NCBI GenBank assembly: GCA_004014935.1
Contig: CP025325.1
Location: forward strand, 2,480,001 to 2,544,000
Length of the DNA: 64,000 nt
Reading direction: 5' to 3'
Source of the DNA: Saccharomycopsis malanga
Lineage: Eukaryota; Ascomycota; Saccharomycetes; Ascoideales; Saccharomycopsidaceae
Position 1 is the first letter of the stretch. The number at the start of each line of letters is the position of its first letter. Position numbers and translations under genes: made by a program. The notes beneath the pieces were generated by a model, which worked only from the letters and a program-made list of their open reading frames with translations, did not search any database and was not told where the DNA came from. Below, in pieces: positions 50,205-59,522 of this stretch.

Positions 50205-52568
50205 TCAATCCAAATCATCGCTACAGACTGTGCCTCCAGCGCTCTCACAATAACTGTCCAGATCGTCACTACTGATTTGACCGTTGTCTTCTACTTCTCC
50301 ACCGTTATAAATTCTAGTATTACGGCTGCTTGGCCTCTCAGCCTCCTTCATTTCTTCATCCTTGTCAACATCCTTCAGACTATATTGTTGTTTGTTGGTA
50401 TCCTGCGATTTTTCTTTAATAAGCCTCAAGGCCTCTTCAGGACCCCAAATGTTGACTGTTTCATCGTCACTGGCACTGGCAAACATCCATGGGACCTTAG
50501 GGTTCCAATCAACGCAATTGACAAGTTTACGATGGCCTTTAATTCCAAGAACCAATGAGGAAAACTTGGTGTTCCATACATATATTTTTCCATCTTCTGA
50601 GCCAGAAACAACCAAACTTTCACTCTTGTTAGCGCCACCAAAACAGGATCTGATAACAAACTCTTCCTGGCGTTGCCCTACAAACTTCTTTACTAACATT
50701 CCTCTGCTCCAATCCCATAATTGGATCGAGTCAGGAGCCACGTGGACTAGTACTTGATTAGGATTTTTGCGGGATATCACCAAGGCCATAAGTTTACGAC
50801 CAATAACAATTTCTCTTAGTTTACGTTTAGTGTTCAAATCCCAAACATCTAATCTGGTCTTTGAGATAGTGATCAACTTTTTAGAATCCAGAGTGATACA
50901 CAAATCAAGAATTCTAATCCCTGACCATCTATACAACTCCTTACCCTTGTTGTCATAATATACCAACTCTTTTTCATCAGACCCAGCCACAAAGCCTTCA
51001 TCATTAGGCAACCATTCACAAGCACGAATAACTGGTAAGATTTCGTCACCTTTGCTATTCTCACTGGCGCTTGGCTTTTTATTCTGTAGAATGTTGATTG
51101 TTTGGAGACACTTGCCGGACTCAACGTCCCAGATTTTAGCAGTTGAATCGTAGCCGGACGATAGCAATTTAGTGTCATCACTAGACCAAGAACAATATAA
51201 AGTAGCTTTAGTATGTCCTTTCAAAACCTTGTGGATGCTAAAGTTCTTTGGGGCAATAGCAGGTGTTTTGGAATGCTCATAGCCAAAATCGCCTACGTTG
51301 TAAATGATGATTGACTTATCGTCAGAGACTACAGCAAGATATTTCCCATTATGGGAGAACTTGACAAACCATACTTGTTTCTGAGAGGATGTCAAAGTCT
51401 GAAGCACTTTACAAGGAAATTTTTCTGTGGGAAATTTGTAATTATCATATAATGACCAGTTTAAAGATTTATGGTCATTCTTGCTAAGTTTCGAATTCGA
51501 ACCACTACCATTTGTTCGTTTACCTTCATGGTCTGAATTAGGTGACTCTTCTTGTTCGCTATCGATATCTATATCATGTTCGTCGTCATCACTATATCCT
51601 AAAGTTAATAAATTTCTCGACTGTTGATAAAGCTTTGCCTGGTTGAGTAATGTCAAAAGGCGGTGTTGGGGTATTAATTGGCTAGGAGAAATAAACTGTG
51701 ACAACTTTGTGATTAAAATGTTTCTGGTCTTAATCTCGTAAATTTTATAATTGGAAGAATCAACATCATACAACTGTTTCAAGTCAAAACCGTTTTGTGC
51801 CAAATATGACTGATGAGAATGTTCATCAATGATTAGACTCGACATGATATTGATTTCATCCATCGCGTTGGCCAAATGGCTGTTTGAGGTGTATAGAGAA
51901 ATGTCATTCTTCAAAATATTAAGAGCAATCTTTGAATCTTTATGAAGCAAAAGGGCTTCCAAAAAGGTCTGTTTTTTGATCAAAAATAAAATGTGACTCT
52001 GGATAGCCGTTTTGTCTATTTTTGCTTGAAATGGTTTCTTGTCCTTTCCAGACGATGTCAAATCAAAAGGTTTGTCGTTAATAGCCTCCAAATCAGAGAA
52101 CGGACAATAAACGTCACTACTTGAAATAATACTATTGTAGTCATCTTTCAAACAAAGCTTAGGTACCAACTTTTCGGCTTCTGAAAACCGTCCTTCTTGT
52201 ATGTCGTTGAAAAACTCTGTAATAAAACTCACGGCCTCTTCAACATCGCCACTGTTGACATCATCAGGCGAACCAAGACTATTAGCATACAAAGATGAGT
52301 ATTCGTCTTTTAGCACCTTCAGGGACCGCGTAAGACCCATATCATTGAGCGACTGAATAATTAAGTTGACTAGTTCAACCTTGTTGATGTTTTTATACAC
52401 GCTCTTATCTGCAATGGATGAGGACGTATTTGCCAATAAGCTTGTTATAGAGCTGGAAGAAGGAAGATGGTGATGAGATTTATGCGGCTTGTGCTTAGCA
52501 ATGCCGCTGCTGTCCGATGGCTTATTCTTCAACACCATGGTTTTGTTTGGTGATGAATGATTCGTCAT
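50205..52568 (-). CDS. GID7: GID/CTLH E3 ligase WD40 subunit Gid7
   Basis: A 787-residue homolog of Gid7 (WDR26 in animals), a subunit of the GID/CTLH ubiquitin ligase that degrades gluconeogenic enzymes when glucose returns. A LisH motif lies at about residues 64-90 (VELVNLIIQSLNDMGLTRSLKVLKDEY), followed by a CTLH-type helical region (AVSFITEFFNDIQEGRFSEAEKLVPKL). From about residue 395 there is a seven-bladed WD40 domain with HNGKYLAVVSDDKSIIIYN, LLSSGYDSTAKIWDVESGKCL, SGSEDGKIYVWNTK and NCVDWNP...FASASDDETVNIW. Saccharomyces Gid7 is 745 residues. The N-terminal 60 residues are Ser/His/Lys-rich and the C-terminal tail is acidic and Ser-rich. The start ATG at 52568 is the first in frame. 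Confidence 0.93.
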   Translation of the reverse strand: MTNHSSPNKTMVLKNKPSDSSGIAKHKPHKSHHHLPSSSSITSLLANTSSSIADKSVYKNINKVELVNLIIQSLNDMGLTRSLKVLKDEYSSLYANSLGSPDDVNSGDVEEAVSFITEFFNDIQEGRFSEAEKLVPKLCLKDDYNSIISSSDVYCPFSDLEAINDKPFDLTSSGKDKKPFQAKIDKTAIQSHILFLIKKQTFLEALLLHKDSKIALNILKNDISLYTSNSHLANAMDEINIMSSLIIDEHSHQSYLAQNGFDLKQLYDVDSSNYKIYEIKTRNILITKLSQFISPSQLIPQHRLLTLLNQAKLYQQSRNLLTLGYSDDDEHDIDIDSEQEESPNSDHEGKRTNGSGSNSKLSKNDHKSLNWSLYDNYKFPTEKFPCKVLQTLTSSQKQVWFVKFSHNGKYLAVVSDDKSIIIYNVGDFGYEHSKTPAIAPKNFSIHKVLKGHTKATLYCSWSSDDTKLLSSGYDSTAKIWDVESGKCLQTINILQNKKPSASENSKGDEILPVIRACEWLPNDEGFVAGSDEKELVYYDNKGKELYRWSGIRILDLCITLDSKKLITISKTRLDVWDLNTKRKLREIVIGRKLMALVISRKNPNQVLVHVAPDSIQLWDWSRGMLVKKFVGQRQEEFVIRSCFGGANKSESLVVSGSEDGKIYVWNTKFSSLVLGIKGHRKLVNCVDWNPKVPWMFASASDDETVNIWGPEEALRLIKEKSQDTNKQQYSLKDVDKDEEMKEAERPSSRNTRIYNGGEVEDNGQISSDDLDSYCESAGGTVCSDDLD

Positions 52569-52926
52569 TATTCGTATGAGGATTGCAACGCGTTCCTACT
52601 TCACTCAATTACTGGCCTAATGCAGGAAAAAAAAATGTGTAAGAGCCAGTAAAATAATTACAGTACAATATAATAGATCAATTTGTTTCCGTGCCTGCCT
52701 ATTGGAACCTTAACAGCCGTTATCAGCCTGCATAGAACGCTAACTATAACCACCAAGCACCGTAATACAACGCCCCAAGATTATTGATACCAAACAATAA
52801 ACAGCAAGAAAAACTCTGACACCAACACCTGAAAAAATTTGCTGAATGATTATTATATCAAAAGACACTATCATTTGAAGCAACACTTAGTCAAAGCCAA
52901 CTACAAAAAGGGGACTTCCATCTCAT

Positions 52927-52985
52927 CCCGTCGGGGCTCGTATCCTCTGTGGTTATGAGCGTTGTGGTTTCACCGGTTCGACGGG
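52927..52985. other. GC-rich nested hairpin
   Basis: CCCGTCG (52927-52933) can pair with CGACGGG (52979-52985), enclosing a second hairpin GCTCGTA (52936-52942) with TATGAGC (52954-52960, one G-T pair). The loop and flank contain GTGGTTATGAGC and GGTTCGAC, reminiscent of tRNA D-arm and T-loop pieces. It is not a recognisable tRNA: the T-stem side after GGTTCGA is not conserved. It could be a small RNA relic or chance. Confidence 0.3.
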
Positions 52986-53212
52986 TATGAAAGGTAGATA
53001 GGAATGTACTAATAATATCTTTTATTTCGAGCCCAGTACATATATGAATCGTACGTATGTGCTATGTCCAAAGAAACTTGATAAAATTCAATGGGGGGCC
53101 CCAATGATGTCCTGTTGATCATAAAATTTTCACTTAATTAATCGAAAAGTAAGCACTAGACTTTGATATAGGTTGTATTTTAGACAGTGACACTTGCCTG
53201 TTCAACATTGTA

Positions 53213-53308
53213 AAAGCTATGATCGTAGTCGGGAATCGAACCCTTGTGCCTGTTAGTTTTTTTTTCTCTTCTCCTAGAGCACTAACCACTGAGCCATCCG
53301 GCCCAGTG
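53213..53308 (-). pseudogene. tRNA-like relic with intact box A and box B
   Basis: Read on the minus strand, the element has a box A-like TGGCTCAGTGG, then, about 50 nt further on, a perfect box B GGTTCGATTCC, followed by TTTT (complement of 53212-53215), a pol III terminator. The 5' end (GGCCGGA) would need TCCGGCC at the 3' end to close an acceptor stem, but CTACGAT is found. The T-stem is also only three pairs (GGG/CCC). No convincing anticodon arm exists around the internal A9 run. It therefore looks like a decayed or chimeric tRNA, or a pol III-transcribed RNA that uses tRNA-type promoter boxes. Confidence 0.45.
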
Positions 53309-53375
53309 GCTTGTGTTTATTGTCATAAATTAAAAAGTTATATGTTTGAAAAATCATTCATTTATATAAATATGA

Positions 53376-54047
53376 TTATTTAAGATTAACAGCCAACTGT
53401 ATGAGTCGGTTAAAATCAAAGGAAGGATCGCCAGTGTTGAAACTTAATAACAATTTCAATCTTTCATTTTTTAAAGCAGTATTGTCAGCATCAAGCACGC
53501 CATAAAATTTTTGAACATTAAGTATTAAAAATTCCAATTGGGTAATGTTTATAGCTTTAGGATCGATAATCTCGCCCTTCATGAGCACAAGACCTTTATT
53601 GAGTGATTCTGTAGTCTGGTCAGACACACCTGCAAGGTCTTTGTAAAAGAAAACAACTGTGTGTGGCATGGCCTGAGCGCCTAGTTGCTGAAAATCGGCT
53701 AATTTGATAACCAATAACTGGAGGGTGTTGTCCGCTGCGTCCTTTGGAACCTGCCATTGGAGATAGTGGATGTCAAGTTGCTTGGTGGCAGTGTTGTGTA
53801 CAGGAAGAATAAACTGTGTGTTTTTTTTTGTAAGCTTTTCGAGAGTAGAAAATTTGTCAACAGATATTACTGAGGATATTTTATGAGTGCTCAGTGCCTG
53901 GCGAGGAAGAATCCCAGTGGATGGTGATGCCTCTTCATTGGCCTTTGAAATCCAAAGATACTCAACCTCCTGGGCGCTGAGCGTCTTGATTTTGTTTAAA
54001 TCAAGGATTAAATCAAGCGAATTTGGTAAACTAGACGTGTGCGACAT
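53376..54047 (-). CDS. Atp11-like F1-ATPase assembly protein, short form
   Basis: A 223-residue protein of the Atp11 family. Atp11 binds free beta subunits of the mitochondrial F1-ATPase before assembly. Family motifs are LDLNKIKTLSAQEVEYLWISK (about 15-35), QFILPV (78-83), LQWQVPKDA, MPHTVVFFYKDLA (127-139) and KGLVLMKGEI (151-160), with a C-terminal FYG...LL-FN pattern. Saccharomyces Atp11 is 318 residues with a mitochondrial presequence; here the conserved part begins almost at Met1, and the N-terminus MSHTSSLPNSLDLILDL is acidic/neutral rather than basic. An in-frame TAG lies four codons upstream of the ATG, so a longer form would require an upstream exon. It could be a non-mitochondrial paralog, or a real Atp11 with an unseen intron. 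No symbol is given for that reason. Confidence 0.75.
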   Translation of the reverse strand: MSHTSSLPNSLDLILDLNKIKTLSAQEVEYLWISKANEEASPSTGILPRQALSTHKISSVISVDKFSTLEKLTKKNTQFILPVHNTATKQLDIHYLQWQVPKDAADNTLQLLVIKLADFQQLGAQAMPHTVVFFYKDLAGVSDQTTESLNKGLVLMKGEIIDPKAINITQLEFLILNVQKFYGVLDADNTALKNERLKLLLSFNTGDPSFDFNRLIQLAVNLK

Positions 54048-54999
54048 TTTGGACTCCTATTGAATGAGTAAATTATGGCTCAAGTATATATAATGCAAGT
54101 CTTAAACTATTATATATGCATCGTTCGTTATTGAAGAAAAAGGTGAAAATTGCGTGCGAATAGTATTAGAGCGCATATCCGCGCATGAGGTTGCATCCAG
54201 AAAACTTCCAACATGCATGCATTTCATGAACCGGCTACCCATATATGGCAGAAAGAGGAGACTGTTTTTAGGTATATATAGAGGACAGTTGAAAAATGGA
54301 TAAAATGAGCGTTAATACAGCTAAAAAACAATTTTTTAAGAAAGTTTGTTTTTTTAAAATGCCTTTCTGGCTATGAAATAGAGTTAGCTCAATGCTATCA
54401 GAAGACTATGAACAAACTGTATGAACGAACTACTATACAAAACAAGCAAGATTGACAACAAAAAAATGCTATATTATAGCTGTGCTATCTCAAGGCAAAG
54501 GAAAATTTTACTGGACGACGCTGGCTATCCTTTCAGGGGTGCCTGAAAACAATAAGGAAGTCCCAAGCAAATGAAGAAGTCATCATGACAAACGTGATCA
54601 AGAAGAGGTTTTATCAAGATCACCTAAGTCTGGAATTTATCTAGAGCTTTTCATGTCTTTTGAATATTCAATCATATTTTCAATCATATTTTCAATTGTA
54701 AAGTCTCTGTACAATGTCCAAACATTTCTATAAGATGTATTGAAGATATAGTTTTTTTTTTTTTTTTGATTTTGGGTATATTTGATAAAAGTCAAAATAC
54801 CAGTTACTGTCCATCAACATTTGTAATGGATTATAATGATTGCAATACGGCTAAAAAGATGAATTTATTAAAAAATAATATAGTTTTCTGAAAATATCAA
54901 TAAAGTATAAAATGAGAAAGGAGAATTAAAACAAAAACATAAAAGATATAGAAAACCTAGCATAAAGAACAAAACAATGAAACTAATTATTTGCCAAGA
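54048..54999. promoter_or_regulatory. ATP11-like promoter with GCGCATG/ATGCATGC cluster
   Basis: This 952 bp gap holds GCGCATATCCGCGCATG (54171-54187), CATGCATGC (54212-54220) and CATGAACCGGCTACCC (54225-54240), 120-195 bp before the ATP11-like start. The motifs recur upstream of FIP1, SMB1 and the permease. A T16 run lies at 54752-54767 near the next gene's 3' end. No gene is seen. Confidence 0.45.
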
Positions 55000-56235
55000 T
55001 TACTCAACCAAAGAGTACACAGCTTTTTCAAATTCGGCAGTGGCTTCTAAGGAAGTCTTGTCATAGAATGGAAATAACTGAGTGGCAAAGAAGCCGGCAA
55101 CGCCTTTCTTTGGGTCTATCCAGTAATATAAGTTTGGCAAACCACACCAGGTATACGAGCCAGCAGATCTTCCTGTAGGCAAAGCAACGTCAATCTTGTG
55201 GAAACTAGCGGTCCACCCTTGGCCATCTTTTGGCAAATTGTCGAACAAGTCAATCTTGTTAGAGAGAGGAGGAGCAGAATGTTCCAAAGTGCCTTCAACA
55301 TGAACACCCTCTGGAAGTAAATTCTTGAAAGAGTAGTTCTCGATAGAATCAGGTTGCAAAATTTGAGCTCCTGTTTGAGGAGATTTGCCATCATGGAGGA
55401 AAATTTCGAGAAATTTCATATAGTCGACCAATTTTCCAAAGAGACCATGTCCACCAGCATGAAACTCTGGAATTTCAGGATGGAGGTTTTTCAAAGCAAA
55501 AATCTTCCCGTGTGTGTTCTCTGTTCTTTGATGAATCTCTGCATGGTTCTTGTAGTGATCATCAGTTCTGACAAAAGTAAGAGAATTGGCTCCAAGGGGC
55601 TTGAAAATGTTTTGCTTGACATATTCGTCAAGAGTCAATCCACTAACGCTTTGTACAACCTTACCAACCCAATCAATATTTACACCGTAGTGCCATTTAG
55701 TTCCTGGTTGATAGATGAATGGTTTATTGAATTCTTGCCACTCGGACTTCAAAGGGTTTGGTGAGCCTGTTTTCTCGTAAAGTTTGTAGTATTTATTACT
55801 AAAGAAAAAATAGGAGAATCCGGCAGTGTGTGTTAACAAGTTCCTAATGGTTGGTTTGTTTTTTTGCTCAACTAAGATTGGCTCATCATTCTCATCGAAA
55901 CCCTCGAGTACCTGGATATCTTTGACCTCTGGAACATACTTTTCAACTGGATCATCTAAGGAACTAATTTTGCCTTGTTCAAGTAGTTGAACCAATGCGG
56001 TTGTTGTAATAGCCTTGGATGTTGAGTAAAAAGCTAAAGTGGTGTCAACATCAACCTTATCTTCGGGATTGGCAAGATCCTTAACACCAGCTGCCCCTAG
56101 GTAACTGAGACCGCCATTTTTGGTGACATATGCAGCAATGGCAAGTGGAAGATGGTTTTCAAGTGAAGTAGAAGTATATTTTTCGAGAATTGGATTCAAT
56201 TTAGCAGCAACTTGAGCAGAGGAGTCGGAAGTCAT
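55000..56235 (-). CDS. Serine beta-lactamase-fold hydrolase (class C / family VIII esterase type)
   Basis: A 411-residue enzyme with the serine beta-lactamase/penicillin-binding fold. The catalytic SxxK is S71-T-S-K74 in FYSTSKAITTTALVQLLEQGKI; the second motif YxN is Y183-G-V-N186 in GTKWHYGVNIDWVGKVV. The third element is probably HAGGHGLFG near 265, which replaces KTG, as in family VIII esterases. LLTHTAGFSY is also typical. No signal peptide or membrane segment is visible, so it is likely cytosolic; substrates may be small esters or acyl chains. Similar genes are common in bacteria and filamentous fungi, and an old horizontal origin is possible but not shown. Codon use resembles the neighbours. 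Confidence 0.85.
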   Translation of the reverse strand: MTSDSSAQVAAKLNPILEKYTSTSLENHLPLAIAAYVTKNGGLSYLGAAGVKDLANPEDKVDVDTTLAFYSTSKAITTTALVQLLEQGKISSLDDPVEKYVPEVKDIQVLEGFDENDEPILVEQKNKPTIRNLLTHTAGFSYFFFSNKYYKLYEKTGSPNPLKSEWQEFNKPFIYQPGTKWHYGVNIDWVGKVVQSVSGLTLDEYVKQNIFKPLGANSLTFVRTDDHYKNHAEIHQRTENTHGKIFALKNLHPEIPEFHAGGHGLFGKLVDYMKFLEIFLHDGKSPQTGAQILQPDSIENYSFKNLLPEGVHVEGTLEHSAPPLSNKIDLFDNLPKDGQGWTASFHKIDVALPTGRSAGSYTWCGLPNLYYWIDPKKGVAGFFATQLFPFYDKTSLEATAEFEKAVYSLVE

Positions 56236-57092
56236 TTTGAAATGTAACTAGACGAAAAGAAAGTGCAAAAGATGTGTTAGGATTTTGTCTTGAAAAGTTT
56301 AATGTAAGTTGACTGTAAATAAACCTAAGAAAGCTTACAGAAAGTTTGAAACAAAATTGAGAATATTGTCATATATATATATATTGTTCTATGCAACCCA
56401 CTAGCTATCCTGGGCAAAAGGGGAAAGGAGCCAATCTCGGAGCATCGCAAGTTGATTGACTGGCCTGCGGCAAACGAAATGTGCTGATTAGCATCAAAAG
56501 AATGGCTGTGATTGCATATTAGCCCTCGTAAAAGAACAGCTATGGCATGTTGGGGACCAAGCGCGGGGTAGTTGAGGATAGCCCTCAACAGGAATCCGAT
56601 GTGAACAACCCCTGTGACGTATTGCAACAACAACGTTTTTTGTCCATGGTAGGTGGGGTATTTATTTTCCTGCTAAGGTGTAAGTATGTTGGTTAATGCG
56701 AGCCAATGTATTGCTGGTGTGCCCATGTAGTATTCTGTGGTGTAATGCGACAGTATTATGATACATACATCCTCCACGTTGATATTTACAATTTTTAACT
56801 TTGTTTATTTACATCACATCACATGATAAACCTAACATGGAAATCTGTAAATACTCTTACCCTTCGCACCCTTAGTAAGGTATCGAGAGTGATAATTACA
56901 CCTTTGACATTTTGATATTCTCCTATCAAACCATCTATCATCTACAACAACATTCATATACGGTCATTCATTCTTTTTTTTCTTTGCCTACCATAGCGCC
57001 AAGAGTCACACTCTTTTTCTTAAAGCGGACAAATGTACCCATTGGTTGAAGGACCAAAAAATTAAACCCGAAATACTTTTTACCAGATTATC
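56236..57092. promoter_or_regulatory. Divergent promoter, hydrolase / ECM25
   Basis: This 857 bp gap carries a (TA)-rich element near 56370-56384. GC-rich patches lie at about 56400-56600 (CTGGCCTGCGG, CGCGGGG). A 102-codon open frame on the minus strand (56325-56633) starts at a non-ATG codon and was not accepted. A T-rich stretch precedes ECM25. Confidence 0.4.
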
Positions 57093-59522
57093 ATGGCACC
57101 AATAGATTTGAACAGAATATTCTTCAAGACAGACACATACGACCCAAGAACAAAGCTCCCGATTTATGTTCTTGACTCGACTGCTTTGCCAAATCCTAAC
57201 CGTGGCAATTTTCTTTCCCTAATCAAGCTACTTATAGATAAAATTCCTAATCATAATTATGTTCTTATATTTTTCACTGCTGGACTCTCTAACGACCCGT
57301 CATTTTCCATAACTAACCATAGCGAGACGTCCCAGACGTATATTAATAGTCCAAATAAAAAAATCAACGAGGATTCGGAACCGTTCAAGTTTAGTTGGGT
57401 TTGGGGAGTAAAGACTTTCAGCTTAATTCCCAGCTCTAAGAGGAAGTTTCTTCGCAAATTATATATTGTTCATGAATCTTGGTGGATTAGAGCACTTACT
57501 GAGGTTCTTAAAAATTTGGTAAGCTCCAAGTTTTTAAGTCCTTCACAGGAGAAAGTTATACACGCATCCACCTTAAGTGAACTTTCTAAACATGTCGATA
57601 TCACCAAAATTAACATTAGTTTAACAAATTACTATTACGAGTTCAACAAGATATATAATCCTGAGTTGAGTGGAGGTAGAGGCCATAAGAACAGTTTGCT
57701 TAAAAGAAATCCAGGCTATGTATACCAACCAAAAATTATAGTACCCATTCATTTACCGGACATTTTTGGAAAACCTATAAACCTGGCTAAAAACCAACTT
57801 TCTTGGTATTATTACAATTTGATTTTGATCAAGATCATTCAACAATATAACAATTATTCTAAAAAAACGCAGCTAACAACGCCTTACAATTTGGTGTTAT
57901 TCCATAACAATTCTCCCTCTTTAATATTCAAAAGCAACATTTTGCAAGATTCCATCTCTAGAAATCAATTACTTACGTTAGATCAATATGACATGTTTAC
58001 CCTTATAAACATTTGGAAGTACTTTCTCAAAAACTTGCACCATGATTTCGCATTAATACCTTTGGCTTGCTTGCTAAATGCAGGTTGTCTTAGGTGCTTT
58101 CAAGAGTCTGATTTTAAGCAGGTAAACCAATTGGCCAATAAAATTTTAGAAATTAATCATTATAGTGAGATCTTAAACGATCTCATGAACTTGTTTATCA
58201 TTCCAATGGTAGTCAATGACATAAATTATCTTGTTCAGAACTCTGGGTCTGTGGAGGTCAATGATATTTCAAACAATTATCTCAGCAAACTTTCCAAATT
58301 TTTGGCAAAATTTTTCTGTGGCATAGTTTCTGATCTTCTTGAAGATGAGCGAATTTTAGGGGCCAGGCTTATTAAAGGCTTAATATCTTATTGGCCTTTT
58401 CTAGATATCAACAAAAACAGAATACTAAAGAAGACAGTTCCACAACCTCCACCATCGAGAAAATCATCACAACAAACAATACAAATACCTCTTTCGGACC
58501 CCATAGTACAAACTTTTACGAATTATATGAATCAGACAGATCTTAAAACTGCTAATCATCGGTTCATTAGCAGCAAAAGAGCTATATTCAACAAGCTTCA
58601 ATTAGAAAATTTAAATAATTTCAATGTTGTACCTGATTCAGACGAAGAATTCAAACATTTCAAACATCTCATTAGTTATGAGGACTTGGAATTACAAAAT
58701 AAAGAAAACCAGCCTCAACATGATGATGAACAACCGCTCAATAAGATCAAGTACAATTTCAAAAATTACTTCAAACCCTTGGCTGAGTCAACTAATAACA
58801 CAACTGACACTGCTGCAACTGATCTTATAACTAAATCATTGGGTTCTCTTGGGTTTAAAGCAAAGGCTCCAGCGCCACAAATTCGATCCAAATCTTCAAA
58901 TAATTCCTTTGCACCACTACCTGCCCCTCCTCCTCCTCCTCCTCCAAGACCACCTAGATCTAACACTTCCTCACCTCGGCCTTCCAATAACTCGTCGCCT
59001 ACAAATGTAAACAGTGGTGAAACTTTGAGCACTACTAGCATTGAACCAATTTTTAAAAAACCTCCTATACCGCCACCTTCCAGAGTACCTACTTTTGACG
59101 GCTCAAATAGTCCAAGATCACTCACTAACCAAAGCTCTCAAGAAAGTCTTCAATCAATCAATTCAATTTCCAAAAAATTGTCAAACACAAGCATTAACAA
59201 TCACAACAGCGATTCATTTTATTCACCTTATACCTCTTTTTCCTCATCGGTAGGCCCTACCCAGAAACTGTCAAGTGCTTCTCTTGCTTCAGACCACAGC
59301 TATAAGTTTGTTAGTACTACTTCCATTTCAAGTGCTTCCTCAAGCAACCATGTGAAAAAGCAAGCTCTAAAGGTGCTCAAAAAGCTTCCACAACAAAGCG
59401 AGTTTATATATGCTGACAAAAAGAAATATGCTGGTGTGGAACATGGTAAAGTTGTCAAGTTGGCACAATTGTTTGAGGAAAGATTAGAAACTATTGAAAT
59501 CTTATCAACTATGCAACACTAA
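57093..59522 (+). CDS. ECM25: Ecm25-like protein with proline-rich tail
   Basis: An 809-residue homolog of Saccharomyces Ecm25 (599 residues), a cell-growth/cell-wall related protein whose first part resembles divergent CRAL-TRIO and RhoGAP-like folds. Matches are IDLNRIFFKTDTYDPRTKLPIYVLDSTALP, FSWVWGVKTFSLIPSSKRKFLRKLYIVHESWWIRALTEVL and LSELSKHVDITKINISLTNYYYEF, aligned with Ecm25 KISWVYGIKMFAKLPKETKFYLQKIFIVHESFF-type sequence. The middle region (about 180-450) is helical with RhoGAP-like character and no obvious Arg finger. From residue 480 the protein becomes disordered, with a proline tract (PAPPPPPPPRPP near 620) that would bind SH3 or profilin, and Ser-rich sequence to near the end. 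The C-terminal 50 residues are again conserved-looking. It probably acts at polarity sites; that is inference. Confidence 0.82.
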   Translation: MAPIDLNRIFFKTDTYDPRTKLPIYVLDSTALPNPNRGNFLSLIKLLIDKIPNHNYVLIFFTAGLSNDPSFSITNHSETSQTYINSPNKKINEDSEPFKFSWVWGVKTFSLIPSSKRKFLRKLYIVHESWWIRALTEVLKNLVSSKFLSPSQEKVIHASTLSELSKHVDITKINISLTNYYYEFNKIYNPELSGGRGHKNSLLKRNPGYVYQPKIIVPIHLPDIFGKPINLAKNQLSWYYYNLILIKIIQQYNNYSKKTQLTTPYNLVLFHNNSPSLIFKSNILQDSISRNQLLTLDQYDMFTLINIWKYFLKNLHHDFALIPLACLLNAGCLRCFQESDFKQVNQLANKILEINHYSEILNDLMNLFIIPMVVNDINYLVQNSGSVEVNDISNNYLSKLSKFLAKFFCGIVSDLLEDERILGARLIKGLISYWPFLDINKNRILKKTVPQPPPSRKSSQQTIQIPLSDPIVQTFTNYMNQTDLKTANHRFISSKRAIFNKLQLENLNNFNVVPDSDEEFKHFKHLISYEDLELQNKENQPQHDDEQPLNKIKYNFKNYFKPLAESTNNTTDTAATDLITKSLGSLGFKAKAPAPQIRSKSSNNSFAPLPAPPPPPPPRPPRSNTSSPRPSNNSSPTNVNSGETLSTTSIEPIFKKPPIPPPSRVPTFDGSNSPRSLTNQSSQESLQSINSISKKLSNTSINNHNSDSFYSPYTSFSSSVGPTQKLSSASLASDHSYKFVSTTSISSASSSNHVKKQALKVLKKLPQQSEFIYADKKKYAGVEHGKVVKLAQLFEERLETIEILSTMQH

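Larger units (their letters stand above)
52569..53375. other. Intergenic region with hairpin and tRNA-like element
   Basis: The gap lies between the GID7 start and the 3' end of the ATP11-like gene. It holds a GC-rich structured element at about 52927-52985 and a tRNA-like relic at about 53213-53308, both listed separately. The rest is ordinary AT-rich sequence. Confidence 0.5.

Noticed and set aside
54752-54767. T16 run considered as a retroposon poly(A) tail
   Set aside because: There are no target-site duplications or element sequence beside it; similar T tracts occur in many yeast promoters here.
56325-56633. 102-codon minus-strand open frame
   Set aside because: The first codon is TTG, there is no conserved motif, and it overlaps the promoter between the hydrolase gene and ECM25.
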